Origin: Fratercula arctica
Taxonomy: Eukaryota; Chordata; Aves; Charadriiformes; Alcidae
NCBI GenBank assembly: GCA_947846985.1
Contig: CANTUZ010000024.1
Location: 2,997,791 to 3,061,790, forward strand
DNA length: 64,000 bases
Direction: 5' to 3'
Part shown: positions 1 to 12,367 of the stretch, one piece after another
Numbering within the stretch: the first letter of the stretch is position 1
How the letters are laid out: every line of letters starts with the position of its first letter
Position numbers and translations under genes: made by a program
Notes under the pieces: model-generated
Told to the model about the DNA's origin: nothing
Database searches by the model: none
The model's input: the letters and a program-made list of their open reading frames with translations, nothing else

Positions 1-2555
1 CAAAGTCAGAAGTGTCTGTGGACATATTAGCAACTTTTAACCTCAGCAATTAAATCACGCTATACATACACCCAGATTAATTTAAACATCTTAAGCTCTA
101 TAAATTAAAATAAATGGACTGATTTCTAACTGTATTGACAGGGTAAGAGTCAAACTTCCACCAACTCGTTTCCTTACCTACTTGTCTGTGAAAGAAGGCA
201 ACTCACATCACTCACTTGCCAAAACTTCATTACAGTGATTCACTGACTAAAGCCCTTAAAGATTTCTCAGTGATAGGTAACAGAGATACTCAAAATCAGC
301 CTAAAATACGAACTTTGTTACGAGATTTTTCCCCTGAAAGCCAGCTAAAAGACAGACCAAGCAACCCCTCCAAACCTCTGAGTCATGCAAAAAAATACTG
401 AATCACTGCCCAAGACTCTCCTCCTGGAGGAGGAACACCACACTGTGCAAAATCCCAAGTACTTGAAAGTTTGTAGTTGAGAACAAATCAGACTAAAATG
501 TTGCAGTGAAATAAAACCAGGGACTTACGGAAGCATTAGTGCTTACGGGCAGCGCCTTCATGAATATCTCATGGACAATTTGATAAAGAAAAATCGACCA
601 GCTGTGTTAAACCCTTCCTACCAAGAGAGATCATCTCTAAACATCTGCCTTTGTTAAGCCTGTATTTGAGGTCAATAAACTGACGCCTGAAATGAACTTT
701 CCCCAGCTGTTAACTCGACATGTTCCTCTAAGAAATCTGTCCTCCAAACCATCCCCAGCCATTAGCTATCAAACTCCACAGGTACTTGTTCTCCCCCCCA
801 ACTTCACATCTACCTACCTGTCACTCCCCGTTTGTTCTAATACCTTCTCTGCTCCCACTGCTGAGCCTGCCACACGCGAGAGCTGTTTGAACAAGAAGCT
901 GAAGACAAGCAAGACGCATTGTAAATACAGAACGGGACACTTGATCAGAGCAAACTTCTGCAAAGCAGAACAGTGCGATGCTGCTCCCAACCTGCTCCCC
1001 CTTCCCCGAAATCTCCATCGTCTGCAGAACACAAACCCCCTCACCACGCTCGCGGCACAACGCAAGGACTGCACCGTCTTTTCCCGCACATGCACAAACA
1101 GTCGCCAGACTGAACACAGGGCACTCGCATGGCACTTGCAAGTAAAAGCATGCAAAACCGTATGCTAAGGAGGCAGGCTGAAACCACCACCACTTCCTTG
1201 AAAACTACAGATATTACTGTGAAGTAACTGACAGTTTCACACACCAGCTCCTTGCTAACAAGGCAAATCTGCTTTCACAAACCCACCACACCAAAAGGAA
1301 CCTCCCTGAAAAAAAACCCAGAACATTCAGGAGCTCAAAGAGAAAGTGTCCCATCTCACGCTACGTCACAGGAAGCCTTTCATTCAAGGGTAACTGGAAA
1401 TCTCATTTGTTTCCAGTAAACCACAGAACCCGACAGAAGAAGAGAAGTGTAGGGTATAGGACTGTCTTACACAATGGCTTGGGTGATCAAAACACCAGAG
1501 TGTTCGACCAACTTCTTCCTAAATGATCATGAAGAAAACCAAGAATAGAGTAAGAATCACATGCAAGCGTCTGCTACTAACCTTGATACCCACAGCCACT
1601 TCTGCTCCCTAGCGTCTTTCTCACATGGCCTGAAAGTCCTTTGCAAACTCTAACAATCTAATACCCTCACGAGCAAAGAAGGCAAGTGAGTAAAATGCTT
1701 TTTAGTTTACAGGTAAAAGGCAGTAAGTACGAAGCATTCATCCAAGCTCACAACATATTGGTGGAGCGGGGATGGACGGGGGGGACCAGAAGCCCCACAT
1801 ACACATTTAGTTTCCCCAGAATAGCTCTCCACAAAGCAGCAGGCAATAAACACACCCTTACTGCAACCTGTGATTAATCTCTTGTCACTGTATCTCTCAA
1901 AGACCCTCAGCAGGAAACCAACAGCGTGGCTCACAGGGAACTGATTTGTTTCCTACGCAGAAGGGTGACCAGAAGAAAGGGGAACTGCTGATTCATTTGA
2001 TTCCCAGAGAGAAGTATAGGAAAACTATGATCTTCTGGCCCCAAAATAGGCAGTCTCCACATCTTCAAAATAGCTGTAGAAATGCATTCACTGTGCTCGG
2101 CAGCCGCTGTGTGTCTGATAGAAGCTCACGTGTCACTAACACTTCAAGGTGGGAAATGATTTTATGGTAACTACAAGCAGTTGACACCTGCATCCAAGGA
2201 CACAGTGGGGCCTTAGGGTGGGATGTCACACGTGCAGGTGTGAACACGTGTGTCCAGATCCTCATGTGCAAGTTAACTATATTCAAAGGCTCAACACTGA
2301 CTCCTTCTCCTGACACTTATTCAATTCAGATTCTTTTACGGGCACGCGGTCCAGGTTCTCCCACTGCTCAGTAGCTCACATGCCAAACAAGCCTCTATTT
2401 TTTTATATCTGAAAAGAAACAGGTCATAAAACCGCATCTAAGAACCCTCCTGAGTTCAGCAGTGACAGAAATGCATGTTGACACTGTGCAGCATGACACC
2501 TGTGAAATAACAGGAATTACTCAAAAAGCAGCAGCCAAAACCCCCTTCCCAAGTT

Positions 2556-2640
2556 CACAGAATCATTACGGTTGGAAGAGACCTACCTTTAAGATCATCA
2601 AGTCCAAGCGTTAACCCAGCACCGTTAACCTAGCTGCAAG
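2556..2640 (-). mobile_element. CR1 LINE 3' fragment
   Basis: A short fragment matches the reverse complement of a CR1 tail: cacagaatcattacggttgg, followed by a gagacc and atcatcaagtccaa pattern. It is diverged and truncated, so probably old. Confidence 0.6.
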
Positions 2641-5509
2641 CAAACAGACAGCTATTTGGCTGCCAACAGTATCAGTGGGTAAGAAATGGGATCAAGCAGT
2701 TAAGGAAAGCCTACTCACATGCCCCAGGACTCAAACGCCTGCCAAATGTGAAGTACAGAGAAGTTTCCTTCCAGGGACTATCAGAGCAGGGACACTGGAG
2801 GGTATTCCACCTTCCCCTCGAGCACAGGGTGGGAGACATCCCAGAGGGCATCTCCCATACCACCCTGATTCCTACAACAGTCAGGGATGGGCACATGAAG
2901 ACACTGGTTGCTTCTGCTACTTTTTATGGGTTCATTAAAAAAAACAGCGTTGGTGACTCGAAAGCAGCAAGGTTTATCTTTTAGGATGCAGGTTCCTGAG
3001 CCGTAAGGCAGAAGGCAGACCCCACACTAAAATGTCTTCTTCACAAGAGGTCCATGGTGCTGCTGGAGGAGGCGGAGGCAGAAGTTAAGAATCTGTGACA
3101 GCCAGTGACGACCTGCAAGGATCCCATGTCCGCAGTGGTGAGGAAAGGGGACACGATGAGGATAAAAAGGTACAGGAGCCGGCCTCACTTCAAAAATGTT
3201 AGCAAACATCAACACAGGCACTAAAGACCACACTCTGATTAAAAGGCAATATAGTATTTGTGCCTTGGGTGGCTTGAGACCACAGGCTGAATTTTACTTA
3301 GCAGTTAAGAGGCCAAATTTTGTCCCAGTACCCATTTTTATACCTGCTGGGTTTAAACGTTGCTTTCAGACAGCACATCAGAACCACAGAGGAGGCAAAT
3401 CAGATGCCAGTCTATTAAAAGAACCAAGTACAGCACGTCATGCCAAGCAGGGTGGAAATGGTCCAAGGTGAAGTCCTCTTCAGCCATGCAGACACCGATC
3501 TACCACTTTCCTTCTGTGCAACTAACATTCTGGGATGGGGCAAGATGGCAGGGAGAATTATTTGCCCTCTATTTCTTTATTTAATAGATCACTAAGAGCC
3601 ACAGCCTCTGAGGAGTAAGACATTTCTCAGGGAAAAGAACCGCAACCATTCATTTGTATTCTGGCATCTGTCAGTACACAAATAATACTGCCCAGAACAA
3701 GGCTGGCAGACAAGAATAGTAACGCAAAGCCAATGAGCTAATGGTTACCCAGAATCCAGAAAAGAAATCTGTAAAATAAAGCCGGTCACCCTACAGTAAA
3801 ACACACATTTTAAAACAGCACCCAGGGTAATCTAGTTGCCACATTCAGAGGTGAAACTGGGGGATTACCAGTCCAGGAAGACTTAAATGGAAAAGATCAA
3901 AGACCACCCTAAGAACAGTGGTGGGCAACCTCATCTCCAAAAGGACACTCCAATGGCCAGCATACTTGCCGACAACCGTGGAGACCCAAGCTCAACTCCC
4001 ACTGCTCTCACAAGCAGACACAAAGCTGATCCCATGTGGGCAGTTTATAGCTGGGACTGTCACATTCAAACACCTGCGATTCAAAGGCACTGTTTAATCC
4101 GATGGCCGAAAGTTTCCAGAGACAGTCAGCCACCACACAAAGTACAACATGCTTCTCAGAGGACAGGAAGTTACCGCTTCATCTAACTGAACTTCAGGCT
4201 GAAACAGAACAGAACTGACAAAAGACTGTTACGGTAGAAAGCTTGCTAAGAGAGCTACCAGCTATGTAGCAAGAAAATTTGTGGGCACTGCAGACATTAT
4301 AAATCCTGTACTAAAATCCCAATACTTACTTCCAGATAAAAAAAGAGCCATTTCTACAGGAGTGTGGTTTTCTTTTTCTGCCGTAAAAATGCTATAAAGC
4401 AACCACACACCTTATTCTGCCATAAAAATTTAAACAGAAAACAACCGCTTCCTTGCTTTGATGACCAATCCCACGTCTGGTCAAGGGACATTCACTTGTG
4501 AGCTCCAGCGGCATAGTGAGGTACCGCTTGTCAGGTGAGCCAAGAAGCACACACATTGCTGGTCCACTGCAACCACAGAGTAAAACACATCTTAAACCAC
4601 AATGAAGGTGGTTTAAACAAAATGCATTCTATTTTGCAAGCAGCAGCACATACATCCTCTCCAATCCTGTCCGCCACACCTCAGGTAGCGGTGGGCAAGG
4701 TGTTAACGCTGCATCAGCTCGACTACTCGCAGACGTGGGAAACCACCCCTAAGATCAAATGGGGTATCTCAATGTCACAGCAGATACAGAGCACCACAGC
4801 CCTGCAGGCGCTTCCAGCACGACAACGCAGCCCACACCTCGGGTAATCCAAGCCATTGTGTCTTACCACTGACCTTGTAATAAGAAAGAGAAATGCACCT
4901 AATATAACTTCAAAGCACCAGGAACGTGCTTGTACGAAGCGCATCACAGAAACAAACGAATTCCAGTAACTACCACTCAAACCTGCTATTACTGCTTTGG
5001 ACTTCTGGGCAAGGATCTTGCCAGATTTCTCAGAGGAAGGCAAGCCTTGCCCTGTTTTAGAGGAGGGCAGTGAGGTTCCAGGAGATGAAAGAACATGCCC
5101 AATGTCACCAACCAAGTCGGCAAGACAAAAAGAAAATGGAGCCCATCTCTTGCCTTCATTATGTTGCTCATCTTCAAAACCACACTGCCACTGCAGAAAC
5201 TCCACTACGAATCTGCTTTACTGATAGAGAAACTGAGACAGAAGAGGACAATTTCTGGGCCACACTCACGAAACAAGTCATCAGCAAAGCAGAGGCCAGG
5301 CACCCCAGCGCTGACAGCGTGGCACCTCATCCCTGCTGGGCTGAGCTGACCAAGGCCATCATTATTTCCTGAATTTTGTCTTCTGACGTTATTTCCAATG
5401 TATGGTGCAGAGATGTGAGTGAGAGTGGAGTCCCAGGGAGTGCTTCATTGGTAAGACCTGCAGCTAGACCAGCCTTGCCCTCCGCACAGCAGGAGTGCCC
5501 TGGCTCAAG

Positions 5510-6510
5510 CTCCTGCTCATCACACCCTCTTCTCCAGCCCTTCCCACATAATCCCTGTCTGCTGTCAATGACAGGGACCTCCTCTCCAGCCCCCCATCTC
5601 CCTGGGTAACCCACATCTTGCCCTTATCCCACTGCATCCCCACATCTCCTTCCCCCTCAGCCCGTGTAACCCCCAAATCCCACGTAACTGCTTCCTCCAT
5701 GCCCCATGTCCTGACCCATTCCTCTGGGTGCCCCATACCCCCTTTCCCTGAGCCCCTCCTTACCCTCCAACCTGCCTTCTTCCCCCCATCTCTCCACTGT
5801 TCTCTCATCTCCCCTGGATCCCCTCCCCACCACCTCCTTTCCCCCCACTTTGTTTTGACTTGTCTCCCCTGGATTCCCCATACCTCTTTTTCACCAGTGC
5901 CGTCCCCCACCCCGTGTACACCTCACCTCCTCTGGATCCCACACAACCCCCTTCCCCCTAGTCTTACCTAAATTTCCCCCTTCTCCTTTCCCTTAGCACT
6001 GCCCCGCTTCCCCTGGATTCCCCCTCATTTTCTTCACCTCAATCTTCCCTCAATTCTGCCACCCCTTCCCCTGTTTCCCCCTGTCTTCCCTACATCCCAC
6101 CACCTCCTTCCTCCCCCATCTTTCCTGAACATCCCTCCAAGCCCTTCCCCCCGGTTCCCCCCAGTCTCCCCTGCATTCCTTCCCCCTCCGGGTTTCCCTC
6201 CAACCCTCCTTGGATCCCCCCCATCCCCGGTAAACCCCCAGCCTTCCCTCCCTGCCGCCATTTCCTTCCCCGGCCCCCCTAAACCTTCCCTGACTCCTTC
6301 CCCCACCTCATTCCCTTCAACCTTCCCTAAATCCCCTCAGTCCCCTCCGCCTGGGTCCCCCACAACCTCCTCGGACCCCGCCCCATCTCCTTTCGCCCCC
6401 CGACTTTCCCCTGCATCCCCTCATCTCCTTCCCCCACTCCCCACCTCTCCCCTGACCCCCTCCATCTCCCCCCCCGCTCCCCCCTCCTCCCCCCAGAGGC
6501 CCCTCTCCTC
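5510..6510. repeat. Polypyrimidine degenerate minisatellite in SMG5 intron 1
   Basis: About 1 kb is almost entirely C and T on the plus strand. It is built from loosely repeated blocks of the type ccctggattcccc and cccttccccc, roughly 30-60 bp apart. The SMG5 pre-mRNA would be purine-rich (GGGGA, GGAAGG) here, starting directly after the exon 1 donor. No gene is seen in it; the open frames are low-complexity translations. Confidence 0.8.
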
Positions 6511-6512
6511 AC

Positions 6513-6589
6513 CGGTACAGCCGCTTGGTGTGCAGCACCTTGGCCTCCGGCTCGCCGCTCTCGCCGGTAGCCCCGCCGCCCTGGCTCAT
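6513..6589 (-). CDS. SMG5: SMG5 coding exon 1 (rest of gene lies to the left)
   Basis: SMG5 is a 14-3-3-like and PIN-domain factor of nonsense-mediated mRNA decay. It binds phosphorylated UPF1 and promotes decay and dephosphorylation. The minus-strand ATG at 6589 opens MSQGGGATGESGEP, followed by EAKVLHTKRLYR, which is the conserved vertebrate SMG5 N-terminus. The exon ends after CG of an Arg codon, followed by the donor GTGAG at 6512, so it has 25 codons plus 2 bases. The next expected exon, beginning around AVVEAVHRLD, was not seen anywhere down to position 1, so 1-6512 should be intron 1. The gene is divergent from TMEM79 and shares its CpG island. The call rests on close N-terminal identity and on its position beside TMEM79, as in human. 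Confidence 0.93.
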
Positions 6590-7000
6590 GGCGCCCGGCC
6601 GAGGGCAAGGCCCGGCCCGCCCGGCCGAAACCCCCCTCTACCCGCCCTCTCAGCAGCGGCCGCGCCGCCCCGCCGCTCCCCGCCGCCGCCGCCGCCCCCG
6701 GCCCCGCTCGGCCGCCATGGCTGCGCGGCTGCCCCCTGCCCCGCGCCGCTCTCGCGAGACTCCGCGCGAGACCGGCCCGCGGCGGGCAAACATGGCGGCG
6801 GCGGGGCCGGCCTCACCTCGCGAGAGCTCAGCCTCATCTCGCGAGAGCTCGCCCTCTCGCCGCGCCAGCGCCGGGGGCGGGCAAACATGGCGGTGGCGGC
6901 CTCAGGCGGCGGGGCCCTGGTGGTCGCCCTGCCGGGAGACGGGTCTCAGGGCGGCTGTTCCCGCTGTGGGCCCTCCCTGTAGCTGCCCCGCGCCATGAGC
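6520..7000. promoter_or_regulatory. Bidirectional CpG-island promoter of SMG5 and TMEM79
   Basis: The region is GC-rich with many CpGs and no TATA box. It contains the palindromic CGCG element TCTCGCGAGA at 6750-6759 and 6837-6846, and a one-mismatch copy at 6816-6825. Two YY1-type AAACATGGCGG motifs lie at 6788-6799 and 6883-6893. SMG5 is transcribed to the left. TMEM79 coding sequence lies 1.6 kb to the right, with 5' untranslated exons expected between. The element types are known from housekeeping promoters; their use here is inferred. Confidence 0.75.
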
Positions 7001-8500
7001 CTGGCTGTGGGGCGGGCGCCTCCCTGCCTTGGCGCCTCAGGGCCGCCCCTGAGGGGTGTTGCGGGAGCCACCCTCCATCCTTGTGTGGGCCATGAGCTGA
7101 GGTGGCGGCAGGAATTCCTCCCCAGGCCTTCACGGCGCCATGCAGCACGGACGCCCGGTGCTGGGCCGGGGGCTCCCCGGGTGCCTTTGGTGTGTCACCT
7201 CCTCAGAACGGCCATGGCTCTCACAGGAGATCCAGGCCCGTCCTGTCCCCGCCATGGCTGACAAGCACTGGAGCTTCTTCTTCTGCACCAGGCCCTGCTG
7301 CCAGCCCTCCGGGCGCAGAACCCCCCTGGAAGGGGGACGTGCCGCCCTGTGCTGAGCCTTCCGTGGGGGCTGTCCCATGCAGGGACGCATCCCCGGGCAT
7401 GGGTGGGCTGGGGAGCTGGCAGGGGGCCTGAGGGGCCACCGTGGGCTCAGCCCTGCGTCAGGTGAGGCGCCTGCGCCTGCCCCTGCCCCTTTGGCTCGGC
7501 CCCACCTTGGGCTGGTTAAACAGGTTTGAAGTCTACACACAGTGAGAGATTGAGGAAGCGTTTTGCAGGCTCCCAGCACAGCTGCTGCCGCTGCGTGGCC
7601 CCCCCCGGCCCCATGGCCCCCCACCTCTCTCCAAGTAAGTCCAGCAGCGAGGGGAGCCCGGTGCCAGCTTCCCCCCACGTCCCGGGGGGCGATGAGGGAG
7701 GGAGTGGGGCTGGGAGCGGGGAGATGGAGGTGTGCAAGGCACAGGCAACTGTGCCACTCTGCCTCAGTTTCCCCATGGCTGTGGCCAGGCCAGGGCACTT
7801 TCTGGGGGTGCAGGGATGACTGTGTCCAGGAGGGAGAGCGAGAGAGATTTTCATTGCAGGAAGCTCCCATGCCTGCAGCCAGCAGCACCTGGGGCAGGCT
7901 GAGACAGGGATCCCCTGCTAAGAGGGAAAAATGGGAGATTTCTGCCTGGATCTCCTGCTTCCCCATAGCAAGCAGCACCCTCCTGTACCTGCCCCAGATC
8001 AGTCTCAGCCACAAGAGGCAGCAAATCTGGCTCCTCCTGCATTTAGTTGTCGTTCCTAGATGCAGCCTGGCCAGCTCTGCCCAAGTATTGGAGCTTGGCT
8101 GATGGCGGCACGGGTCGGAGCTGCGGGTGGAGATGGTTGTGTCGACCAGGCAGTGTCCAGCTCGCCAGAGTCACTAGGCTTGTGCCCAGCCAGAACCCCC
8201 AGGATGTTTGGCCAGGTGGGGATGTGATTCCCGGGGCTCAGCAGGTGCCCAGCTCTGGGCAATGGTGCCCACATGTCTGATGCCACATGCCCCGATCCCG
8301 CTGCCATGGGCTGGGTGCGCTGGCGGGGCATGAGAGCATGGGGACACTGGGCTCTGCTTTAGTGGAAGGGCAGGCAGGCGATGGGACTCCAGGGGTGGCG
8401 GCTGACAATTTGCAGCCCATGTTGTAACTGGGGCTGTGTGCGTGACCCCAAATCTCTCATTTCTGCTGGTTTTTTGTCTGTCTCCTTTCTCCTGGCACAG
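7000..8500 (+). other. TMEM79: TMEM79 5' region with candidate untranslated-exon donors
   Basis: No coding exon is supported here. Strong donors that could close a 5' untranslated exon are CAG|GTGAGG at 7461/7462 and AA|GTAAGT near 7634. The acceptor of the first coding exon (ctcctggcacag) ends at 8500. The long minus-strand frame at 7130-8014 has no splice logic or recognisable homology. Confidence 0.5.
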
Positions 8501-8610
8501 GGTGAAGCGGAAGGGACAGGAACCCAGTCCCCTCTCGACACCCCAAAACACAGGAGAGTTTTTTGCCAGTCCCCAGCTGCATTCCCAGTGATACTGAGCC
8601 GGCTGCTCTC

Positions 8611-10286
8611 ATGGCTGCCGCTGACCCCATCCTGCCCCCTGAGGAGGTGGCTTTGCTGGAGCTGGGGAAGGTTGCCCTGGCCACCCCCCTGGACAAGGTG
8701 CCACCAGCCCCAGATGAACACCCAGGGGACCCTGATGCCACCCTGCCATGGGACCGGAGACAGCACAGCGCCCCGAGCCAGCCAGAACCTGCAGAGACAA
8801 AGAGGCGCTCAAGTCCTGAAGGGGGCCGCGAAGACCCAGAGGAGGCTGCTCTCAACTGCCCCCCAGCTGAGGCCGAAGACGAGGAAGCCCCCGGGCTGCC
8901 TGTGATGGCGGCCCACGTCTTTGTGCCCATCGACCCGCAGTGCATTGAGCAGAGACCCAGCAAGCAGAAGAAGCAACCTGCCCCATGGCCTCAGGAGGAG
9001 GGCAAGGGGGGCCACGTCCCCCACAGCGACAGACCTGACAGCCTCCGCCAGAAGCAGGTCTTCCTTCCCATCGGCCCCTCGCGCTACAGGGACACGCTGG
9101 GCTTTGAGGGGCGAGTGGCCAAGCCACTGGCTGAGGAGCCACGGTGCCTGTGCGCCAGAGAGTGCGGCACCGGCAACCTAAAGGCTGTGGCCTCCGTGGT
9201 GGGGGCCCTGTTCCTCTGCCCCTGCTTCATCTATGGGGCCTACGTCTTTCTGCCTTTTGACGCCCCACTGCTGCCCACCGTCAGCGCCCGCCTGGTCTAC
9301 ACACTGCGCTGCGCCGCCTTTGCCACGTTCCCCATCGTTCTGGGTGAGCCACGGGGTTGGCGTACAAAGCCCTTCGCCCCACCAGTGGTCTGCATTAGCC
9401 CCAGGGGAGCGGGGGCTGCGGGGAGCGGGGAGCAGAGCCAGGGCTGAGCTCTTTGCAGCTCCATTGCTCCCACCAGGAGCGGCAGGATTTTTCCTACCCT
9501 CTTCCCACCCCCTTGCATCTCTCTCTGGTCCTCCTCCCCCCCAGCCCTCAGGCCCCAGTGCAGTTTCACTGGGCTCAGCCCCTCTCTTTGCCCCCCAGGG
9601 ATGATTGTCAGCAGCATCTCCCGCCTCTGCTCCTCTGCATTGGAGCCCTTCGGGGAGCTGCAGCGGGAGGTGGAGATCCACCGCACCTTCGTCTCCCAGT
9701 CCGTCCATCTCTTCATCCTCTACTTCTTCAACATGGCTGTGCTGGCCACCTACCTCCCACAGGAGGTCCTCAAGCTCATCCCCCTGCTCACGGGGCTTTT
9801 TGCCATCTCCCGGTAAGTGGCTACCTGGGCTGCAGCAGTGCCCAGGGTGCAAACAGGCTCTGTCAGTGCTGGCAAACACCACGCCTTGGTGGAAACTCCC
9901 GCTCCAGCAGTGCCTCACCTGGCCAACAACAGCCAGGAAAGCTGGTAGAGGGGAAGGGTTGCTCTATCCCTCATCGGCCCTGCCTGGCAAACCCTCGCTG
10001 GGGTCAGAACCCCTGGGCGAAGCTGGGTGCCAGCCCCAAGGCATTGCCCTCGCTGAGCCCGCACCTCTCTTCCCTTTCCAGGTTGATTTACTGGCTGTCG
10101 TACGCCATTGGACGCTCCTTCCGCGCCTTCGGCTTCAGCATGACCTTCCTGCCCCTCCTGGCCATGCTACTCTGGAACCTGTACAGCATGTTCGTAGTGG
10201 AGCCCGAAAACCTCCTTGCTGTGGCAGCGCCAAAGCCCGAGGACGGCTCCAAGGCCAGCGGAGCCAAACTGCGGTACTGGGGGTGA
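8611..10286 (+). CDS. TMEM79: TMEM79 (mattrin), complete, three coding exons
   Basis: This is a multi-pass MAPEG-like membrane protein of the Golgi and secretory granules. In mammals it acts in epidermal lamellar-granule secretion and barrier formation, and has been linked to Frizzled turnover. Coding exons are 8611-9343, 9599-9812 and 10082-10286, joined in frame to give 383 residues against 394 in human. Start choice: the acceptor ends at 8500, a TGA at 8503 lies in frame upstream, and ATG 8611 is the first in-frame ATG. A Pro/Glu-rich cytoplasmic N-terminus contains the conserved FVPID and QCIE. Hydrophobic segments begin near residue 191 ([10 protein letters not shown]) and include [31 protein letters not shown] and [13 protein letters not shown], all matching the mammalian family. 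The variable N-terminal half is the least certain part. Confidence 0.95.
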
Positions 10287-10594
10287 GGGAGGCCCCAGGG
10301 AGAGGGGTGCCGGGACCCCACAGTGCAGAGGGCTCGAGCCCTCCTCGCTGCCCTGCCTTGGGAGCCCTGGAGGGGAGGGGTGCAGGCAGATCTGGCTGGG
10401 CCCCTGCTCCCTGCCCAGACCCGGTGGGGTTTTGCTGGGCACCCAGAGTTGATAGAGCTAAGCTGTAAAACCCTCTGCACTGGGAGATTCCTGCAGGAGG
10501 GCGAACAGGGCCTGGAGCAAGACCAGTGAGCCCTGTTCCACGGGGATGGGTTGGGGTGGGAGTTGCGAACCTCATGCTGGAGCTGGCTTTGCCC

Positions 10595-10600
10595 AATAAA
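10595..10600 (+). terminator. TMEM79: TMEM79 poly(A) signal AATAAA
   Basis: AATAAA lies about 310 bases after the TMEM79 stop codon. A second AATAAA at 11132-11137 could serve a longer 3' end. Confidence 0.7.
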
Positions 10601-10619
10601 GCCCTTCACCAAGCGGCTC

Positions 10620-11490
10620 TGTGGCTGGTTGGGGGAGGATGGGTTAAATTTCCATGGAATCGCTGCTGCCAGGATTTGTAGCTTCGCCCTCGCAATGCCA
10701 TCATCCAGCCCCAAAATGATGTTTCCAAAAGGGGGAAAAAAAGATGTTTCCCCAAACTGTCCATCTCCCAGCGCTGCAGCAGCACCCCGACCCTGCGTCC
10801 TGCTCCCGGGTCCCTGCGTGGCTGGTCCTGCCCAGCCTGTCCCTCCTCCTCTTCCTCCTGGTGGAGGTTCACAAACCAGTTGGCCGGGTAGGAGGGAGGG
10901 AGCCCTGCCCCAGGGAGGGATGGATGGGTGAGATGGCAGCAGGCTTGCCAGTGCCGAGGGCTGGGGATGGCTGATCCCCGCCCAGGACGGGCACCCAGCC
11001 CGCGCCCCTCAGGGCACCCCTCGGAGTCCTTTGCAGACACCTAGGGACCCCTGGGAGTCCAGCCCCGTGCAAGTCTGATTGTCTCAGTTCTCTCATTCTC
11101 TGCATAACCCAAACCAGTTAAAAATCCACCAAATAAAGGGAAAGCCCCTCCAGCCCTACATCTGCCAAGTGTGCGGCTCATCCCGCCTCCCATCTTTGAA
11201 TCATGGGAGCGGCTCACCCACTGCAGCCCAGCTGAGCTGGAGAACGGGAACAGCGTGACTCTTCAAACACACTTCTCGGCAGGGACAGGGACCACGGCCT
11301 GGGCTCACGCTGACCCCACGGTTAATAAAAAAACCACCCCAGAGCACCACCCGCTGCTGTGGGGCAGGAGTCAGTCCAGGGGCAAGGAGTCTCCCTCCTC
11401 TCAGAGGCGTTTTCATACCTTGGCTCCTGCTGAGTTCCAGCACCCTGCTCCCCTCGCGCCCACCCGTAGCGTAGCGTTTCCCCAAGAAAC
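10620..11490. other. TMEM79-GLMP convergent intergenic region
   Basis: The region between the two convergent 3' ends holds no recognisable gene or repeat. The open frames are GC-rich noise. Confidence 0.5.
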
Positions 11491-11507
11491 CGCTCTTAGA
11501 AATCCAC

Positions 11508-11513
11508 TTTATT
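11508..11513 (-). terminator. GLMP: Candidate GLMP poly(A) signal
   Basis: TTTATT on the plus strand is AATAAA for the minus-strand GLMP transcript, about 855 bases past its stop codon. No closer canonical signal was found. Confidence 0.55.
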
Positions 11514-12367
11514 TGGTCAAAGACAAGTTGGTGATGGAGAACACCAAAACCCAGCACACCCCCCAAGTGATGCAAACGCCCAGCAGCCACACACACCACA
11601 CTTGCCCCATGGCTTCAAGCACCGGGATAGCACCTCTGAGCCAGCCCTGCCGAGCCGCCGGCTGCGGTTAACCGAGAGCCAGGCTGGAGCAGCCCTTCCG
11701 GGGCTGACAGGACGTACCTGAGCTCAAGCAGCCGCTGCGAAGCAGCACCGGGTTTCCCTCTTGTACCAGCAGCCCTCGCCGAGGCCAGTGCAGCAGAAAG
11801 TGCCTCTTGGGGACTGAGGAGTCCGTGAGCTCCGGCCGGGGTTGAGGGGGGGTGTTCTGGGACAGCCCCAGCACAGTGAGAAGCAGCAAGACACCCTGCA
11901 AAGTCCCCAGCCCTGTCCTCCAGCCCTGCTCCTGGGGTTGGAGCCACCCAAGCAACTCCGGAGCGCTCTGGAAGTGGCACAGGACAGGGCGCAGCCAGTC
12001 CCAGCTGCCGCTCAGCCGCGGACGTGACAACAGTGGTTTTATCCCCTGGGAGAAGGAGGATCTTTCCACGGCTCAAGGCCACCCTGACCAGCTCCTCCCA
12101 GTCATTTCCCTGGGCTGGATGGATCAGGAAAAAAGAGAGGAAGAAGTGCAATCCGATGCAGGATCTGGGCAACCCTGGGCAGAAGGAGGGAGCAGGACAG
12201 AGGGATACGCGACGTGGGCAACTGCTGCAGATGTTGCCCATGTCCCCTCCGAGCCTGGGCTGCAGGGAGGGGAGGACAGAGAGGACATTGCAGGAGCCCC
12301 TGCAGCAGCCGCGGTCGTATCCTGGTGACAAGAAGGATCCTGGGGGTCTCTCCAGGGACCGTCCCTC

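Larger units (their letters stand above)
1..6512 (-). other. SMG5: SMG5 intron 1
   Basis: No coding exon was recognised in this stretch on either strand. It is moderately AT-rich up to about 5.4 kb, with one CR1 tail fragment near 2556-2640, and becomes a C/T-rich repeat from about 5.5 kb to the splice donor. The open frames here are short and lack splice context or recognisable similarity. Confidence 0.7.

Noticed and set aside
3887..4186. 99-codon plus-strand open frame in SMG5 intron 1
   Set aside because: No recognisable similarity, no splice sites or promoter, and it lies in an intron of the opposite-strand gene.
7130..8014. 294-codon minus-strand open frame
   Set aside because: No splice context or recognisable similarity, in the GC-rich TMEM79 5' region.
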